A stretch of DNA of 33,786 nucleotides from assembly GCA_050696075.1 (NCBI GenBank), contig JBOGUF010000023.1:1-33786 (forward strand). Reading direction: 5' to 3'. The position numbers were made by a program, and so were the translations under genes. This document shows, in pieces, positions 1 to 7,838 of this stretch (the first letter of the stretch is position 1; each line of letters opens with the position of its first letter). Below the pieces are notes generated by a model, which was not told where the DNA came from, made no database searches, and saw only the letters and a program-made list of their open reading frames with translations. Source of the DNA: JBOGUF01 sp050696075 (GTDB taxonomy: Bacteria > Chloroflexota > Chloroflexia > Thermomicrobiales > UBA6265).

Positions 1-66
1 ACGCCCCGCGGCGACGATCATCAGCAGGGCCGTCACGATTGTCAGGGGCAGGATTCCGTTTTTCAT
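1..66 (-). CDS. Start of an exported protein of unknown function (partial)
   Basis: Only the first 22 codons lie in the window; the gene runs off the left edge. The ATG (complement of 64-66) is preceded by AGGAG with an 8-base gap to the start, a strong ribosome binding site. The visible peptide begins MKNGILPLTIVTALLMIVAA: one lysine, then a continuous hydrophobic stretch, which fits a signal peptide or membrane anchor. Nothing more can be said about function. The upstream gene on the same strand, the cysteine-rich protein, ends 383 bases away, so this gene probably has its own promoter. Confidence 0.6.
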   Translation of the reverse strand, partial: MKNGILPLTIVTALLMIVAAGR

Positions 67-448
67 CCTCGTATCTCCTTTCGCTGTCCGAACGCCTTTC
101 GAAAACACCATCGTCGTGGTTACCCAGTTACCGCACCTCCTCACAAGCAGATCCTCCCGAACGGCGGAACTGGAGCGCACAACCGCGTGCAACACTCGTC
201 GCAACGGGGAGTCAGCTCGCCAGGGATGCGGCAGGCGCAGATGCCTCTTGTCGTCGAATTGCATTCTTCGCGGCCGCGTGAAGTTGGGCGAGCGACCCGT
301 TTCTCCAATGGTCGGCGTCTTTCTCGTTCGCTCGGCGTCTATTAGCCAAGCCACCCTCCCCGTTGCGAACCGTCGCTAGACATGGTGAAGATCTGCACCA
401 TGCCGTGGAGGGGCTGTGCCTCTCTTCACACAGCACTTCTGGCAAGCA
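67..448. other. Intergenic region without a supported gene
   Basis: This 382-base gap separates two minus-strand genes. Small open frames exist on both strands, but none has a good ribosome binding site or recognisable product. A dyad lies at 381-402: CATGGTG, an 8-base loop, then CACCATG, 47 bases after the cysteine-rich gene's stop. It lacks a T tract, so I do not call it a terminator. The ribosome binding site of the left-edge gene lies at about 75-79. I found no convincing promoter. Confidence 0.5.
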
Positions 449-2131
449 TCACTGGCAACGGGCTCCGCCGGAACCAACGATGCACTGGCCCGAGCAGCAT
501 TCGTCGGAGGAGCCGCAACTTGCGCCTGCCCCGCGGCATGGCCGGCATGCACCGTTGAAACACGTCTCCAGAGGACCGCAGCACGTGCCGTTGCAGCACG
601 TTCCGAAGCAGCAGTCGCCAGACGAGACGCAGGGCCGCCCTCCCGGAACACAGCACACGCCAGCTCCGCCGGAAACCTGGCAAATGTCAGTATTTTCGCA
701 GCACTGTTGGCGTTGGGGAGGGCTATTCGGATTACAGGAGCCCCGGCGTGGGTGGCAACAGGTTGCGCCAAAGCCGTTCTGGTTGTCCACACACATCGTC
801 GGCTCAACCTGGCAGCATTGGTTAGTCTCTCTGCAGGAGTCACCCTGATTGAGGCATGGTGTCTGGCATATTCCGGAGACACAGGTCTGACCGGTGGCGC
901 AGCAGACTCCGTTGCAGCAGACCCGATTCGTGCCACAACTCGTGGTGTTTGGCGCATTGGGATAGGCACACGCTCCGGTCTGAGGGATGCACGTCCCGGG
1001 CGTCGTCCTGCACACGGGGGGCGTCGTGCAGACGACAGCCTGCTCGTTCACACACTGCCCGCCGCGGCAGACCGTGTTGGTGCAGACGTTGCCGTCGTCA
1101 CCGCAGGTCATGCCTTCCTGGGTTGGATCAGCGATACACTGGCCTCCGGAACAATGCTGACAGATCGGGCAGGAGACGGGCGTGCCGACGCACCCGCCGT
1201 TCTGGCATGTATCGCCGGTGGTACAGGGGTCGCCGTCGTTGCACATCTGGCCGTTGCGCGCCGGATTGGGCTGGCTGCCGCAGATCCCGGCCGCGCAGGT
1301 CGCCGTCCGGCATTGGGGGATCGGGCAGGCGGCGTCGCAGGCTCCGCAGTGTTCCGGACCGCTCGCCGTGTCGACGCAGTCGCCGTCGCAGCAGATGCCG
1401 CCGGCACAGGCCGAGCCGTCGGCTTCTTCGGTGCAGAAGCCGGCATTGCCCGGCACATTGCAGGATTGACACGCCCCACTGCAGGCGCTGATGCAGCACA
1501 CGCCGTCGACGCAGAAGCCGCTCTGGCACTGGTCGGGGCCGGCGCAGGCTTCGCCGAGCGGCTGGTCACCCTGGCAGATGCCGCCCGCGCAGTGCGCCGC
1601 GCCGACGCAGTCGGCATCGGAGGCGCAGGTGGTGAGACAGGCGGTTCCGGCGCCGTTGCAGACATAGAGCCTGCAGCTGGTGGTTGTGGGGTGGCAGGCG
1701 CCGTTGCCGCCGCAGCCGTAGGTTGTCTGGAAGCCGCCGCTGCAGGTCGAGGCGCCGCAGCTGGTTTCGCTCCCCGGCAAGGCGGCGCAGGAGGTCCGCG
1801 TGACGCCGTCGCAGGTCGCACGGCACGGACCGCTGCCGGGACAGGCCGGCCGCGATCCGACTGGCGCCCCGCTCACAGGAGCGCAGACTCCTGAGGCGCA
1901 GCTTTCACACTGGCCGGTGCAGGCGGTGTTGCAGCAGACGCCATCGACGCACTTCAGGGAAGCACAGTCGGTGGCGCGGGTACAGGCCGCGCCGTTCGGC
2001 TTGCGGGTCTGGGCGTTCGCACGCGCGCGGGTCAGTCCGGCCAATCCGCCGAGCACGCTGGCGAGAAAGGCGCGACGGGAGGCGCCCTCGGCGAAGCGGC
2101 GGGTCAGGTCGTCGAAATGGGATCCATCCAC
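449..2131 (-). CDS. Tat-exported, extremely cysteine-rich protein
   Basis: The 560-residue protein has a twin-arginine signal: SRRAFLAS near residues 18-25, a hydrophobic stretch, and a probable cleavage site after ARANA. I chose the GTG at 2131 because AAAGGGG sits 8 bases upstream; an ATG farther out lacks a site and would put a charged extension before the Tat motif. The rest is a run of short cysteine modules such as CVDGVCCNTACTGQCESC, repeated almost identically as CVDGVCCISACSGACQSC, with about 94 cysteines in all. Such modules resemble Dickkopf/EB-type disulfide domains and cell-surface Cys-rich proteins of myxobacteria and Thermomicrobia. Export by Tat implies folding before translocation, which is notable for a protein with this many potential disulfides. 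Its role is unknown; an extracellular or wall-associated structural or binding protein is inference. Confidence 0.85.
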   Translation of the reverse strand: MDGSHFDDLTRRFAEGASRRAFLASVLGGLAGLTRARANAQTRKPNGAACTRATDCASLKCVDGVCCNTACTGQCESCASGVCAPVSGAPVGSRPACPGSGPCRATCDGVTRTSCAALPGSETSCGASTCSGGFQTTYGCGGNGACHPTTTSCRLYVCNGAGTACLTTCASDADCVGAAHCAGGICQGDQPLGEACAGPDQCQSGFCVDGVCCISACSGACQSCNVPGNAGFCTEEADGSACAGGICCDGDCVDTASGPEHCGACDAACPIPQCRTATCAAGICGSQPNPARNGQMCNDGDPCTTGDTCQNGGCVGTPVSCPICQHCSGGQCIADPTQEGMTCGDDGNVCTNTVCRGGQCVNEQAVVCTTPPVCRTTPGTCIPQTGACAYPNAPNTTSCGTNRVCCNGVCCATGQTCVSGICQTPCLNQGDSCRETNQCCQVEPTMCVDNQNGFGATCCHPRRGSCNPNSPPQRQQCCENTDICQVSGGAGVCCVPGGRPCVSSGDCCFGTCCNGTCCGPLETCFNGACRPCRGAGASCGSSDECCSGQCIVGSGGARCQ

Positions 2132-2330
2132 GGTGATCGCCCCTTTACGCTCCGCTGGCATCAGCCGCGGGGGCCACATGCGAGCACCGGCCGGTAGGTC
2201 GCGGCTGGCGGGTCACCGTCATCCTAGGGCGGCGTTACCGCGGCATCAATACGTCAAATGCCGGGGGATGGGTGTCGCAGGGGGGCCGGATTATTACGTA
2301 GTCTCCGGTTGGCGCGATGCGGCTGCCGCC

Positions 2331-4700
2331 TCAGACCAGGCCGTGGCGGGTGGCGTAGGTGGCGGCGGCGGTGCGGGAGGGGACCTCGAGTTTGGCGAAG
2401 ATTGTCTCGACGTGTTTGGAGACGGTGCGGGGCATGATGCCGAGGATGGCGGCGATCTCCTTGTTCGCGTGGCCCTCGACGATGAGCCGGAGGACGTCGA
2501 GCTCGCGCGGGGTCAATCCCCCCGCCGCCTCTCCGCTTTGAGGTGTGGCCAACGCCGGCGATGCCGCGGCCAGCGCCTCGGCCATCGCGTCGTCGCGCGA
2601 CAGCGCCGCGCCCGCCGCCCGGGCAGCGACAAAGGTCGCCTCCCCGAGTGTCTGCTGGACCGTGCAGGACACGTCGTCGTAGGTCGCCGCCCAGGGGGGA
2701 TCGAAGGGAAGGCCGAGTGTCTCGGAGATTGCCGCCGCCGCTCCGAGCAGGCGTGCCGCCCGCATTGCCTCGCCGTCGATGCCAGCCAACCATGCGCAGC
2801 CCACCAGATTCCGGCCGACCGGCCAGGGATCCCCGGTTCCCGTCATCAGGGTCAGCGACTTGGCATGGGCATCCTTCGCGCGAGCACGGTCGCCGGCGAG
2901 GAGGGCGGCGTGCCCCAGGTCTCCCAGTGCCGCGGCAGCGTAGTCGCGGTCGCCAACCGCGTGGAGCAACTGAGCCGCTTCGCCGAAGCGCTCGATCGCC
3001 GCCGCGTAGTCGCCGTCCCCGCGCGCCACGCGACCGAGCATGAGGACCGCAAATGCGGCGTCCCAGCTGTTTCCCAGTCGTCGGAACAGCGGGAGGCATT
3101 CCTCGATCAGCGCCGCCGCCTGTTCGAACTCCCCGCGATCAATCGCGACGCTGGCGAGTCCGCGCATCGCGACCGCGGCGCCAAGTTGATCACCGAGCGC
3201 GCGACAGGCATCGAGCGACTGCTGATGCAGCTCTTTCGCTTGCTGCCACTCGCCGAGCCAGTCCGCCATATTGGCGGCGTGACGGAGCGCCGTCGCCCGT
3301 GTGGTCGCGCTAATCGCCGCCGTCGGCATGGTGAGGAAAGCCTCCAGCCAGTCGCGACCCTCGCGGACATGCCCGCGTGAGGACCAGAACCAGCCGAGTG
3401 CTGAGCCCAGCCGCAAGCCGCGCTCGGCGTCCCCCTGTTCGACAAGCCAGCCCAGCGCCGCGCGCAGATTGGGGTGCTCAGCCTCTAGCCGCGCAAACCA
3501 CGCCTCTTGCTCAGATCCACCCATCGCTCGGTCGGCTGTCTCGGCCAGCGCCAGGTAGAAGGCGATGTGTGCTTCCCGCGCGGCCATCTCCTCGCTCGTG
3601 GATAGGTGCTCCAAGCCGAACTCGCGGATCGTCTCCAACATCCCGAACCTGACCTCACCGTCTGTCGTCGTCCATTGGTGGACGAGACTCCGCTCGACGA
3701 GTGCGGCTAGGTCGTCGAGGACGGTGGCGGACGGCGGAACGCCGTCCGCCACAGCTTCCGCCGCGTCGAGGGTGAAGCCGCCGACGAAGACGGCGAGGCG
3801 GCGGAAGAGGGTCTGCTCCTCTGGCGTGAGCATATCATGGCTCCAGGCGATGGCGTCGCGCATCGTCTGGTGGCGTGCCGGGGCGTCCCTTGTGCCCTGG
3901 GTTAAGAGCGGGAGGGCGGACCGCAACCCGGCGAGCAGCTTGGTGGGCGTCAGGACGTTGCCGCGGGCGGCGGCGAGTTCGATCGCCAGGGGCAGCCCAT
4001 CGAGGCGGCGACAGATGGCAGCCACGGCGGGCGCGGTCGACTCGGAGAGGACGTCGCGGCCACCGCGCTCCTGGCAGCGCGCGACGAAGAGCCGCACGGC
4101 GTCGTAGGAGGCCAGCACCTCGACCGGCGGTAGGGCATCGGTTTCTGGGACCGCGAGCGGTGACACGACGACGTTGTGCTCACCGGAGACGCGCAGCAGG
4201 GCGCGGCTTGTCACGAGGATCGTCAGGCGGGGGCAGGTCGAAAGCAATTCGACCAGCAGCGGCGCGGCCGGGAGCACCTGTTCGAAGTTGTCGATCACGA
4301 GCAGAATCGGACGGTCATTGACGATGGTTTTGATCTCGTCGATCGCCGAACGGCGGTTCGATTGACTCGCGCCGAGCGCCCGGGCGATCGCGGCGGCGAC
4401 AAGATCCGGCTCGGCGGTCGCTACCAGGTCGACGAAGGCAACGCGCCCAGCGCCTTCTTGGCGCTCTTCGCGCGCGACGGCGACGGCGACACGGGTCTTG
4501 CCGACGCCGCCAGGCCCGGTCAGCGTCACCAGCCGCACCTCTGGCCGGTGGAGGAGTTCCCGTACGGTGGCGATCTCGCGCTCACGCCCAATCAAGGGTG
4601 TCAGCGGAAGGGGTGGCTGAGCGAACGGCAGCCGGGGCCACTCGACTACCGGCGCAACCGGGATCAGATCGTGATTGGCCCGCTCCGACCGTGAGGACAC
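2331..4700 (-). CDS. LuxR-family regulator with NTPase and TPR-like domains
   Basis: The 789-residue protein starts at GTG (complement of 4698-4700), with GAGGG 9 bases upstream. An N-terminal signal-transduction NTPase (NB-ARC/AfsR-like) carries the P-loop GPGGVGKT at residues 62-69 and a Walker B-like ILLVIDNFEQV. The middle part is alanine-rich and helical with TPR-like repeats (for example AYRALGD/ACRALGD-type segments). The last 60 residues are a LuxR/GerE helix-turn-helix: LTPRELDVLRLIVEG, then NKEIAAILGI and RTVSKHVETIFAKL. The architecture matches the large ATP-dependent LuxR or AfsR/SARP-like regulators common in Chloroflexota and Actinobacteria. It lies 85 bases downstream of the alcohol dehydrogenase on the same strand, with a terminator-like hairpin between, so it may be transcribed separately. 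Control of sugar operon A is possible but unproven. Confidence 0.9.
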   Translation of the reverse strand: MSSRSERANHDLIPVAPVVEWPRLPFAQPPLPLTPLIGREREIATVRELLHRPEVRLVTLTGPGGVGKTRVAVAVAREERQEGAGRVAFVDLVATAEPDLVAAAIARALGASQSNRRSAIDEIKTIVNDRPILLVIDNFEQVLPAAPLLVELLSTCPRLTILVTSRALLRVSGEHNVVVSPLAVPETDALPPVEVLASYDAVRLFVARCQERGGRDVLSESTAPAVAAICRRLDGLPLAIELAAARGNVLTPTKLLAGLRSALPLLTQGTRDAPARHQTMRDAIAWSHDMLTPEEQTLFRRLAVFVGGFTLDAAEAVADGVPPSATVLDDLAALVERSLVHQWTTTDGEVRFGMLETIREFGLEHLSTSEEMAAREAHIAFYLALAETADRAMGGSEQEAWFARLEAEHPNLRAALGWLVEQGDAERGLRLGSALGWFWSSRGHVREGRDWLEAFLTMPTAAISATTRATALRHAANMADWLGEWQQAKELHQQSLDACRALGDQLGAAVAMRGLASVAIDRGEFEQAAALIEECLPLFRRLGNSWDAAFAVLMLGRVARGDGDYAAAIERFGEAAQLLHAVGDRDYAAAALGDLGHAALLAGDRARAKDAHAKSLTLMTGTGDPWPVGRNLVGCAWLAGIDGEAMRAARLLGAAAAISETLGLPFDPPWAATYDDVSCTVQQTLGEATFVAARAAGAALSRDDAMAEALAAASPALATPQSGEAAGGLTPRELDVLRLIVEGHANKEIAAILGIMPRTVSKHVETIFAKLEVPSRTAAATYATRHGLV

Positions 4701-4762
4701 CGTCGCTTACCCTCGCCCCGAAAACGCCGCAACTCGCGACCATCTTACCCGGTCGCCCGCGG

Positions 4763-4782
4763 AAAAGCCGGCGTGATCGGCT
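4763..4782 (-). terminator. Short terminator-like hairpin after the alcohol dehydrogenase gene
   Basis: Read on the minus strand, AGCCG, a 7-base loop and CGGCT are followed directly by TTTTCC. The hairpin starts 3 bases after the alcohol dehydrogenase stop codon. The stem is only 5 bp, so termination may be partial. It is the natural end of operon A before the LuxR-type regulator gene. Confidence 0.5.
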
Positions 4783-4785
4783 GAT

Positions 4786-5793
4786 TCAGCGCGACGGGTC
4801 GATCTGGATCTTGAGCCCCTCGCCGCGCCGAACCAGTTCCACGCCATCCATGAAGCGATCCAGCGGCAAGGTGTGTGTCACCATCTTCTTGGCGTCGATG
4901 GCGCCGGACTTGATGACCTCGATGGCCGGACCGTAGCTATTGAGGACGGCCATCGTGCCGAGGATGGTCAGTTCCTGATTGTAGATGCGGAAGGGGTCGT
5001 AGGCGGCGGTCTCGCCCGGTGGGCAGACGCCGAAGAGGAGGAGCTTGCCGCGGCGGATCACCGCGTCGATGGCGCGCTCGGCGACGGCGGTCTTGCCGGT
5101 CGCCTCGATCACGTTGTCGAAGCCGCGCGGGGCGACGTGCTTCACCTCATCCAGCGAAGCGCCGACTACCTCGAAACCGAAGGAACGCGCGATGTCCAGC
5201 CGCCTGGGATTGATATCGACGATGGCGACGACTGACGCGCCAGAGAAGCGGGCGATCCGCGCGTTCTGCAACCCCATCGGACCCGCGCCGTAGATCAGAT
5301 AGGTGTCGCCGGGGCGCGATTGGAGCAGGTGGAAGCCGTGGAGGACGCAGCTCACCGGCTCGATCAGCGCCGCCTCGGCAAAGCTCATCTCGGCGGGGAT
5401 CGGGTAGACGCACCGCGCCGGCACGGCCACGCATTCGGCGAACCCGCCGGGGTGGCTACCGACGCCGACCGCGTTCCACCGCTCGCAGAGATTGCCCTGC
5501 CCGCGCTGGCAGAAATAGCACGCGCCGCAATTGAGCGTCGGATCGACTCCCACCCGATCGCCCGGCCGGATCCCGACGACTTCTGCCCCGACGGCGACCA
5601 CCGTGCCGCCGAATTCGTGACCGGGGATGATGGGGTAGGTCGTCGGCGGGAACTCCCCGTCGATGATGTGGATGTCGGTGCCGCAGATGCCGCACACCGC
5701 GACTTTGATCAGCACGTCGATTGGCCCGACCTCGGGGTCGGGCGCCTGATCGACCCGCACCTCGCCCGGTTGCTCGATGATGACCGCGCGCAT
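4786..5793 (-). CDS. Zinc-dependent alcohol (polyol-type) dehydrogenase, MDR family
   Basis: The 335-residue protein is a full-length medium-chain dehydrogenase. The catalytic zinc ligands are visible as C37 (in CGICGTD) and H59-E60 (in the GHEFGGTVVAVG signature). The structural zinc lobe has four cysteines at 89, 92, 95 and 103. The Rossmann motif is YGAGPMGL. The ATG at 5793 has GGAGG 6 bases upstream; an in-frame ATG five codons earlier overlaps that site and is rejected. The family includes sorbitol, xylitol, threonine and galactitol-phosphate dehydrogenases. Placement behind two sugar permeases and a binding protein suggests NAD(P)-dependent oxidation of the imported sugar or polyol in the cytoplasm. 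The exact substrate cannot be read from the sequence. Confidence 0.92.
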   Translation of the reverse strand: MRAVIIEQPGEVRVDQAPDPEVGPIDVLIKVAVCGICGTDIHIIDGEFPPTTYPIIPGHEFGGTVVAVGAEVVGIRPGDRVGVDPTLNCGACYFCQRGQGNLCERWNAVGVGSHPGGFAECVAVPARCVYPIPAEMSFAEAALIEPVSCVLHGFHLLQSRPGDTYLIYGAGPMGLQNARIARFSGASVVAIVDINPRRLDIARSFGFEVVGASLDEVKHVAPRGFDNVIEATGKTAVAERAIDAVIRRGKLLLFGVCPPGETAAYDPFRIYNQELTILGTMAVLNSYGPAIEVIKSGAIDAKKMVTHTLPLDRFMDGVELVRRGEGLKIQIDPSR

Positions 5794-5808
5794 GGCGAAC
5801 CTCCACAT

Positions 5809-5843
5809 GTTCAGGCGACAGGCAACGGTCGACAGGCGCCAGG
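5809..5843. repeat. Heptamer array before the alcohol dehydrogenase start
   Basis: Five 7-bp units on the plus strand with consensus CGACAGG (variants GTTCAGG, CAACGGT, CGCCAGG). The array ends 15 bases upstream of the minus-strand ATG at 5793, just outside its ribosome binding site. It is partly complementary to the array at 5861-5881, with which it can form a long stem. Confidence 0.75.
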
Positions 5844-5860
5844 GGGATGAAGTGTATTCC

Positions 5861-5881
5861 CTGTGACCCCTGACGCCTGAC
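5861..5881. repeat. Heptamer array after the permease stop
   Basis: Three 7-bp units (CTGTGAC, CCCTGAC, GCCTGAC on the plus strand) end 2 bases from the stop codon of the operon A permease. On the minus-strand transcript, CAGGCGTCAGGGG from this array can pair with CCCCTGGCGCCTG from the other array over 13 positions with one G-U, giving a stem with a loop of about 20 bases between permease and dehydrogenase. Confidence 0.7.
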
Positions 5882-5883
5882 CT

Positions 5884-6792
5884 CTACTTCACGGCGCCCA
5901 TCGACAGGCCGCGGACGAGTTGACGCTGGGCGAGCCAGCCGAGGAGGACAATCGGGAGGACCGCCATCGTGCTCGAAGCGGCGAGCTTTGCCCAGAAGAG
6001 CCCCTCGCTGGTGACGAACTTGACCATGAAGATCGGCACCGTCGCCGTGCCCACGGCAGCGAGACTAACGGCGAAAAAGAACTCGTTCCAGGCGAAGATG
6101 ATCGCGAGGAAGGCTGTCGCGACCAGACCGGGCGTCACCATTGGCAGCACGATCTGCGTCATCTCGCGGAAGATGCCGGCGCCGTCGACTCGCGCCGCGT
6201 CGAGCACGTCGCGCGGGACCTCTTCGAAGAAGGAGCGCAGCATCCAGATCGCAATGGGCAGGTTCATCGCCGTGTAGAGGATGATCAGCCCGCGCATGGT
6301 GCCGAGCAGGCCGAGGTCACGATAGATGATGTAGAGCGGCACGATCACCCCGGCCGGCGGCAGGAACTTGGTCGAGATGAAGAAGAAGAGCATGTCCCGC
6401 CACTTCTTGGGCGGGTGCAGCGCCAGCGCATACGCGGCCGGGACGGCGAAGACCATCACCAGTGCCGTCGAGACGAGCGAGGCAACGGCGGAGTTGACGA
6501 AGAACGGACTGAAGTTGATGGCGAAGACTGCCCGGTAGTTTTCCAACGTCGGCGCGAAGACCAGCTTCGGCGGCAGGTCGACCGCCGCCGCCTCAGTCTT
6601 GAACCCGGTTAGGACCATGTAAAGGACCGGAAAGAAGACCAGCAATCCCACGATCCAGGCCATGACCGCCCAGAGGAGGGACGCTTTTTCCTTGGATGCG
6701 CCGCGCCGCCGCACGCCAGAACGGTGCGGCCGCGCGACCGGTCGTGTCGGCGTAACCTCTGTCCCGAACCGGCGGGAGGGCTGGGTGGCCAT
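5884..6792 (-). CDS. Sugar ABC transporter permease, MalG type (operon A)
   Basis: The 302-residue inner-membrane protein has a basic N-terminus (repeated RR and RRR) followed by six predicted hydrophobic segments. The cytoplasmic EAA loop, which docks the ATPase, reads EVPRDVLDAARVDGAGIFREM and ends with the usual LPMVTPGL. Length and the late EAA motif fit the CUT1 MalG-type permease. Its ATG at 6792 is 3 bases after the stop of the preceding permease, with GAGGGA inside that gene as ribosome binding site, so the two are translationally coupled. With the partner permease and binding protein it should import an oligosaccharide or polyol. No ATPase gene is present nearby. Confidence 0.93.
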   Translation of the reverse strand: MATQPSRRFGTEVTPTRPVARPHRSGVRRRGASKEKASLLWAVMAWIVGLLVFFPVLYMVLTGFKTEAAAVDLPPKLVFAPTLENYRAVFAINFSPFFVNSAVASLVSTALVMVFAVPAAYALALHPPKKWRDMLFFFISTKFLPPAGVIVPLYIIYRDLGLLGTMRGLIILYTAMNLPIAIWMLRSFFEEVPRDVLDAARVDGAGIFREMTQIVLPMVTPGLVATAFLAIIFAWNEFFFAVSLAAVGTATVPIFMVKFVTSEGLFWAKLAASSTMAVLPIVLLGWLAQRQLVRGLSMGAVK

Positions 6793-6795
6793 GAC

Positions 6796-7740
6796 TCAGA
6801 TCCCTCGCATCATGCGATCGAGCGCCCGCAGCAACAGGGTGATGGCGATGATCGAGAGCACGACCACGATCACCCCGACCGCGGCGGCGAGACCGACGTT
6901 TGATCCCTCGATCGCTTTGCGGAACACCAGATAGGGCAGGGTCGTCGTCGCATTGCCGGGGCCGCCCTTGGTCATCATGTAGAGCGGGTCGACCTCCTGG
7001 ACGATGAAGACGGCGCCGAGCAGGCCGCCGAGCTGTAGGAAGCGGGAAAGGTGTGGCAGCGTGATATCGCGAAACTCCTGCCAGACGGTCGCGCCATCGA
7101 CCCGGGCCGCCTCGCGCACCTCCTCGCTGATCGATTGCATCCCCGCCAGCAAGATCAGCATCATGAACGGCGCCCAGCGCCAGACCAGCACGCCAATGAC
7201 CGACGCCTCGGGGTAGTGGCCCAACCAGTTGGGCGAGGGATTGCCCGGCAGCGTGGTGCGCAGCACCCAGTCCACCACCCCGAAGTTGGGGTTGAGCATC
7301 ATGTTCTTCCAGTTGAGCGCGGCCGCCACGGGCATGATCAGGAATGGGGTGATCAGCAGCGTGCGGACGATGCCGCGCCCCGGAAAGCGATGGTTGACCA
7401 GCTCAGCGTAGAACAGGCCGAGCAGCAACGACAGCAGCACAGCCGCCACCACGAAGACAACCGTATTGACGAGCGCCTCGCGGAACGCGGGGTCCCGCGT
7501 CAGGATGGTGTGGTAGTTGTCCAGCCCGATGAATCCGCGGCGCTCGGGGCGCTGCAGGTTCCAACGCTGAAAGCTGTACCAGAGCGTCAGGATGAACGGC
7601 GCCTGGGTGACGACGATGGCGTAGATCAGCGCCGGCAGGACCAGCAGCCGACCGGGCGGTTGCTTGCCCAGCCGGTGGATGAGGGAGCCTTTGGCACGCT
7701 GGCCCGAGACGCGCTCGAGACGTGTTTCGGTGCTCGCCAA
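6796..7740 (-). CDS. Sugar ABC transporter permease, MalF type (operon A)
   Basis: This 314-residue membrane protein has a basic N-terminus (RLERVSGQRAKGSLIHRLGKQ) and six hydrophobic segments. The EAA loop reads EEVREAARVDGATVWQEFRDITLP, typical of CUT1 permeases. I chose the TTG at 7740, which has GGAGG 6 bases upstream; another in-frame TTG lies six codons earlier at 7758, and there is no suitable ATG. The start is therefore uncertain by a few codons. It pairs with the downstream MalG-type protein and is fed by the binding protein encoded 98 bases upstream. Confidence 0.92.
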   Translation of the reverse strand: MASTETRLERVSGQRAKGSLIHRLGKQPPGRLLVLPALIYAIVVTQAPFILTLWYSFQRWNLQRPERRGFIGLDNYHTILTRDPAFREALVNTVVFVVAAVLLSLLLGLFYAELVNHRFPGRGIVRTLLITPFLIMPVAAALNWKNMMLNPNFGVVDWVLRTTLPGNPSPNWLGHYPEASVIGVLVWRWAPFMMLILLAGMQSISEEVREAARVDGATVWQEFRDITLPHLSRFLQLGGLLGAVFIVQEVDPLYMMTKGGPGNATTTLPYLVFRKAIEGSNVGLAAAVGVIVVVLSIIAITLLLRALDRMMRGI

Positions 7741-7790
7741 GGCGCCCTCCTGCCCCAAGCGTCCCGGCCCGTGAGCGGTCTCCTAACCTG

Positions 7791-7811
7791 CCGTCAGCCG
7801 TCGACCGTCTG
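7791..7811. repeat. Heptamer array between binding protein and permease (operon A)
   Basis: Three 7-bp units beginning CCGTC (CCGTCAG, CCGTCGA, CCGTCTG), flanked by more degenerate ones. The array lies 27 bases after the binding-protein stop on the minus strand. It has the same position and period as the arrays in operons B and C. Confidence 0.55.
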
Positions 7812-7838
7812 TCTGACTGGCGCGGTGAGGCGCCGCGG

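Noticed and set aside
416..1894. A 492-codon open frame on the plus strand opposite the cysteine-rich gene
   Set aside because: Its Ala/Gly/Val-rich translation has no motif and is the antisense shadow of a gene with a Tat signal and strong modular structure.
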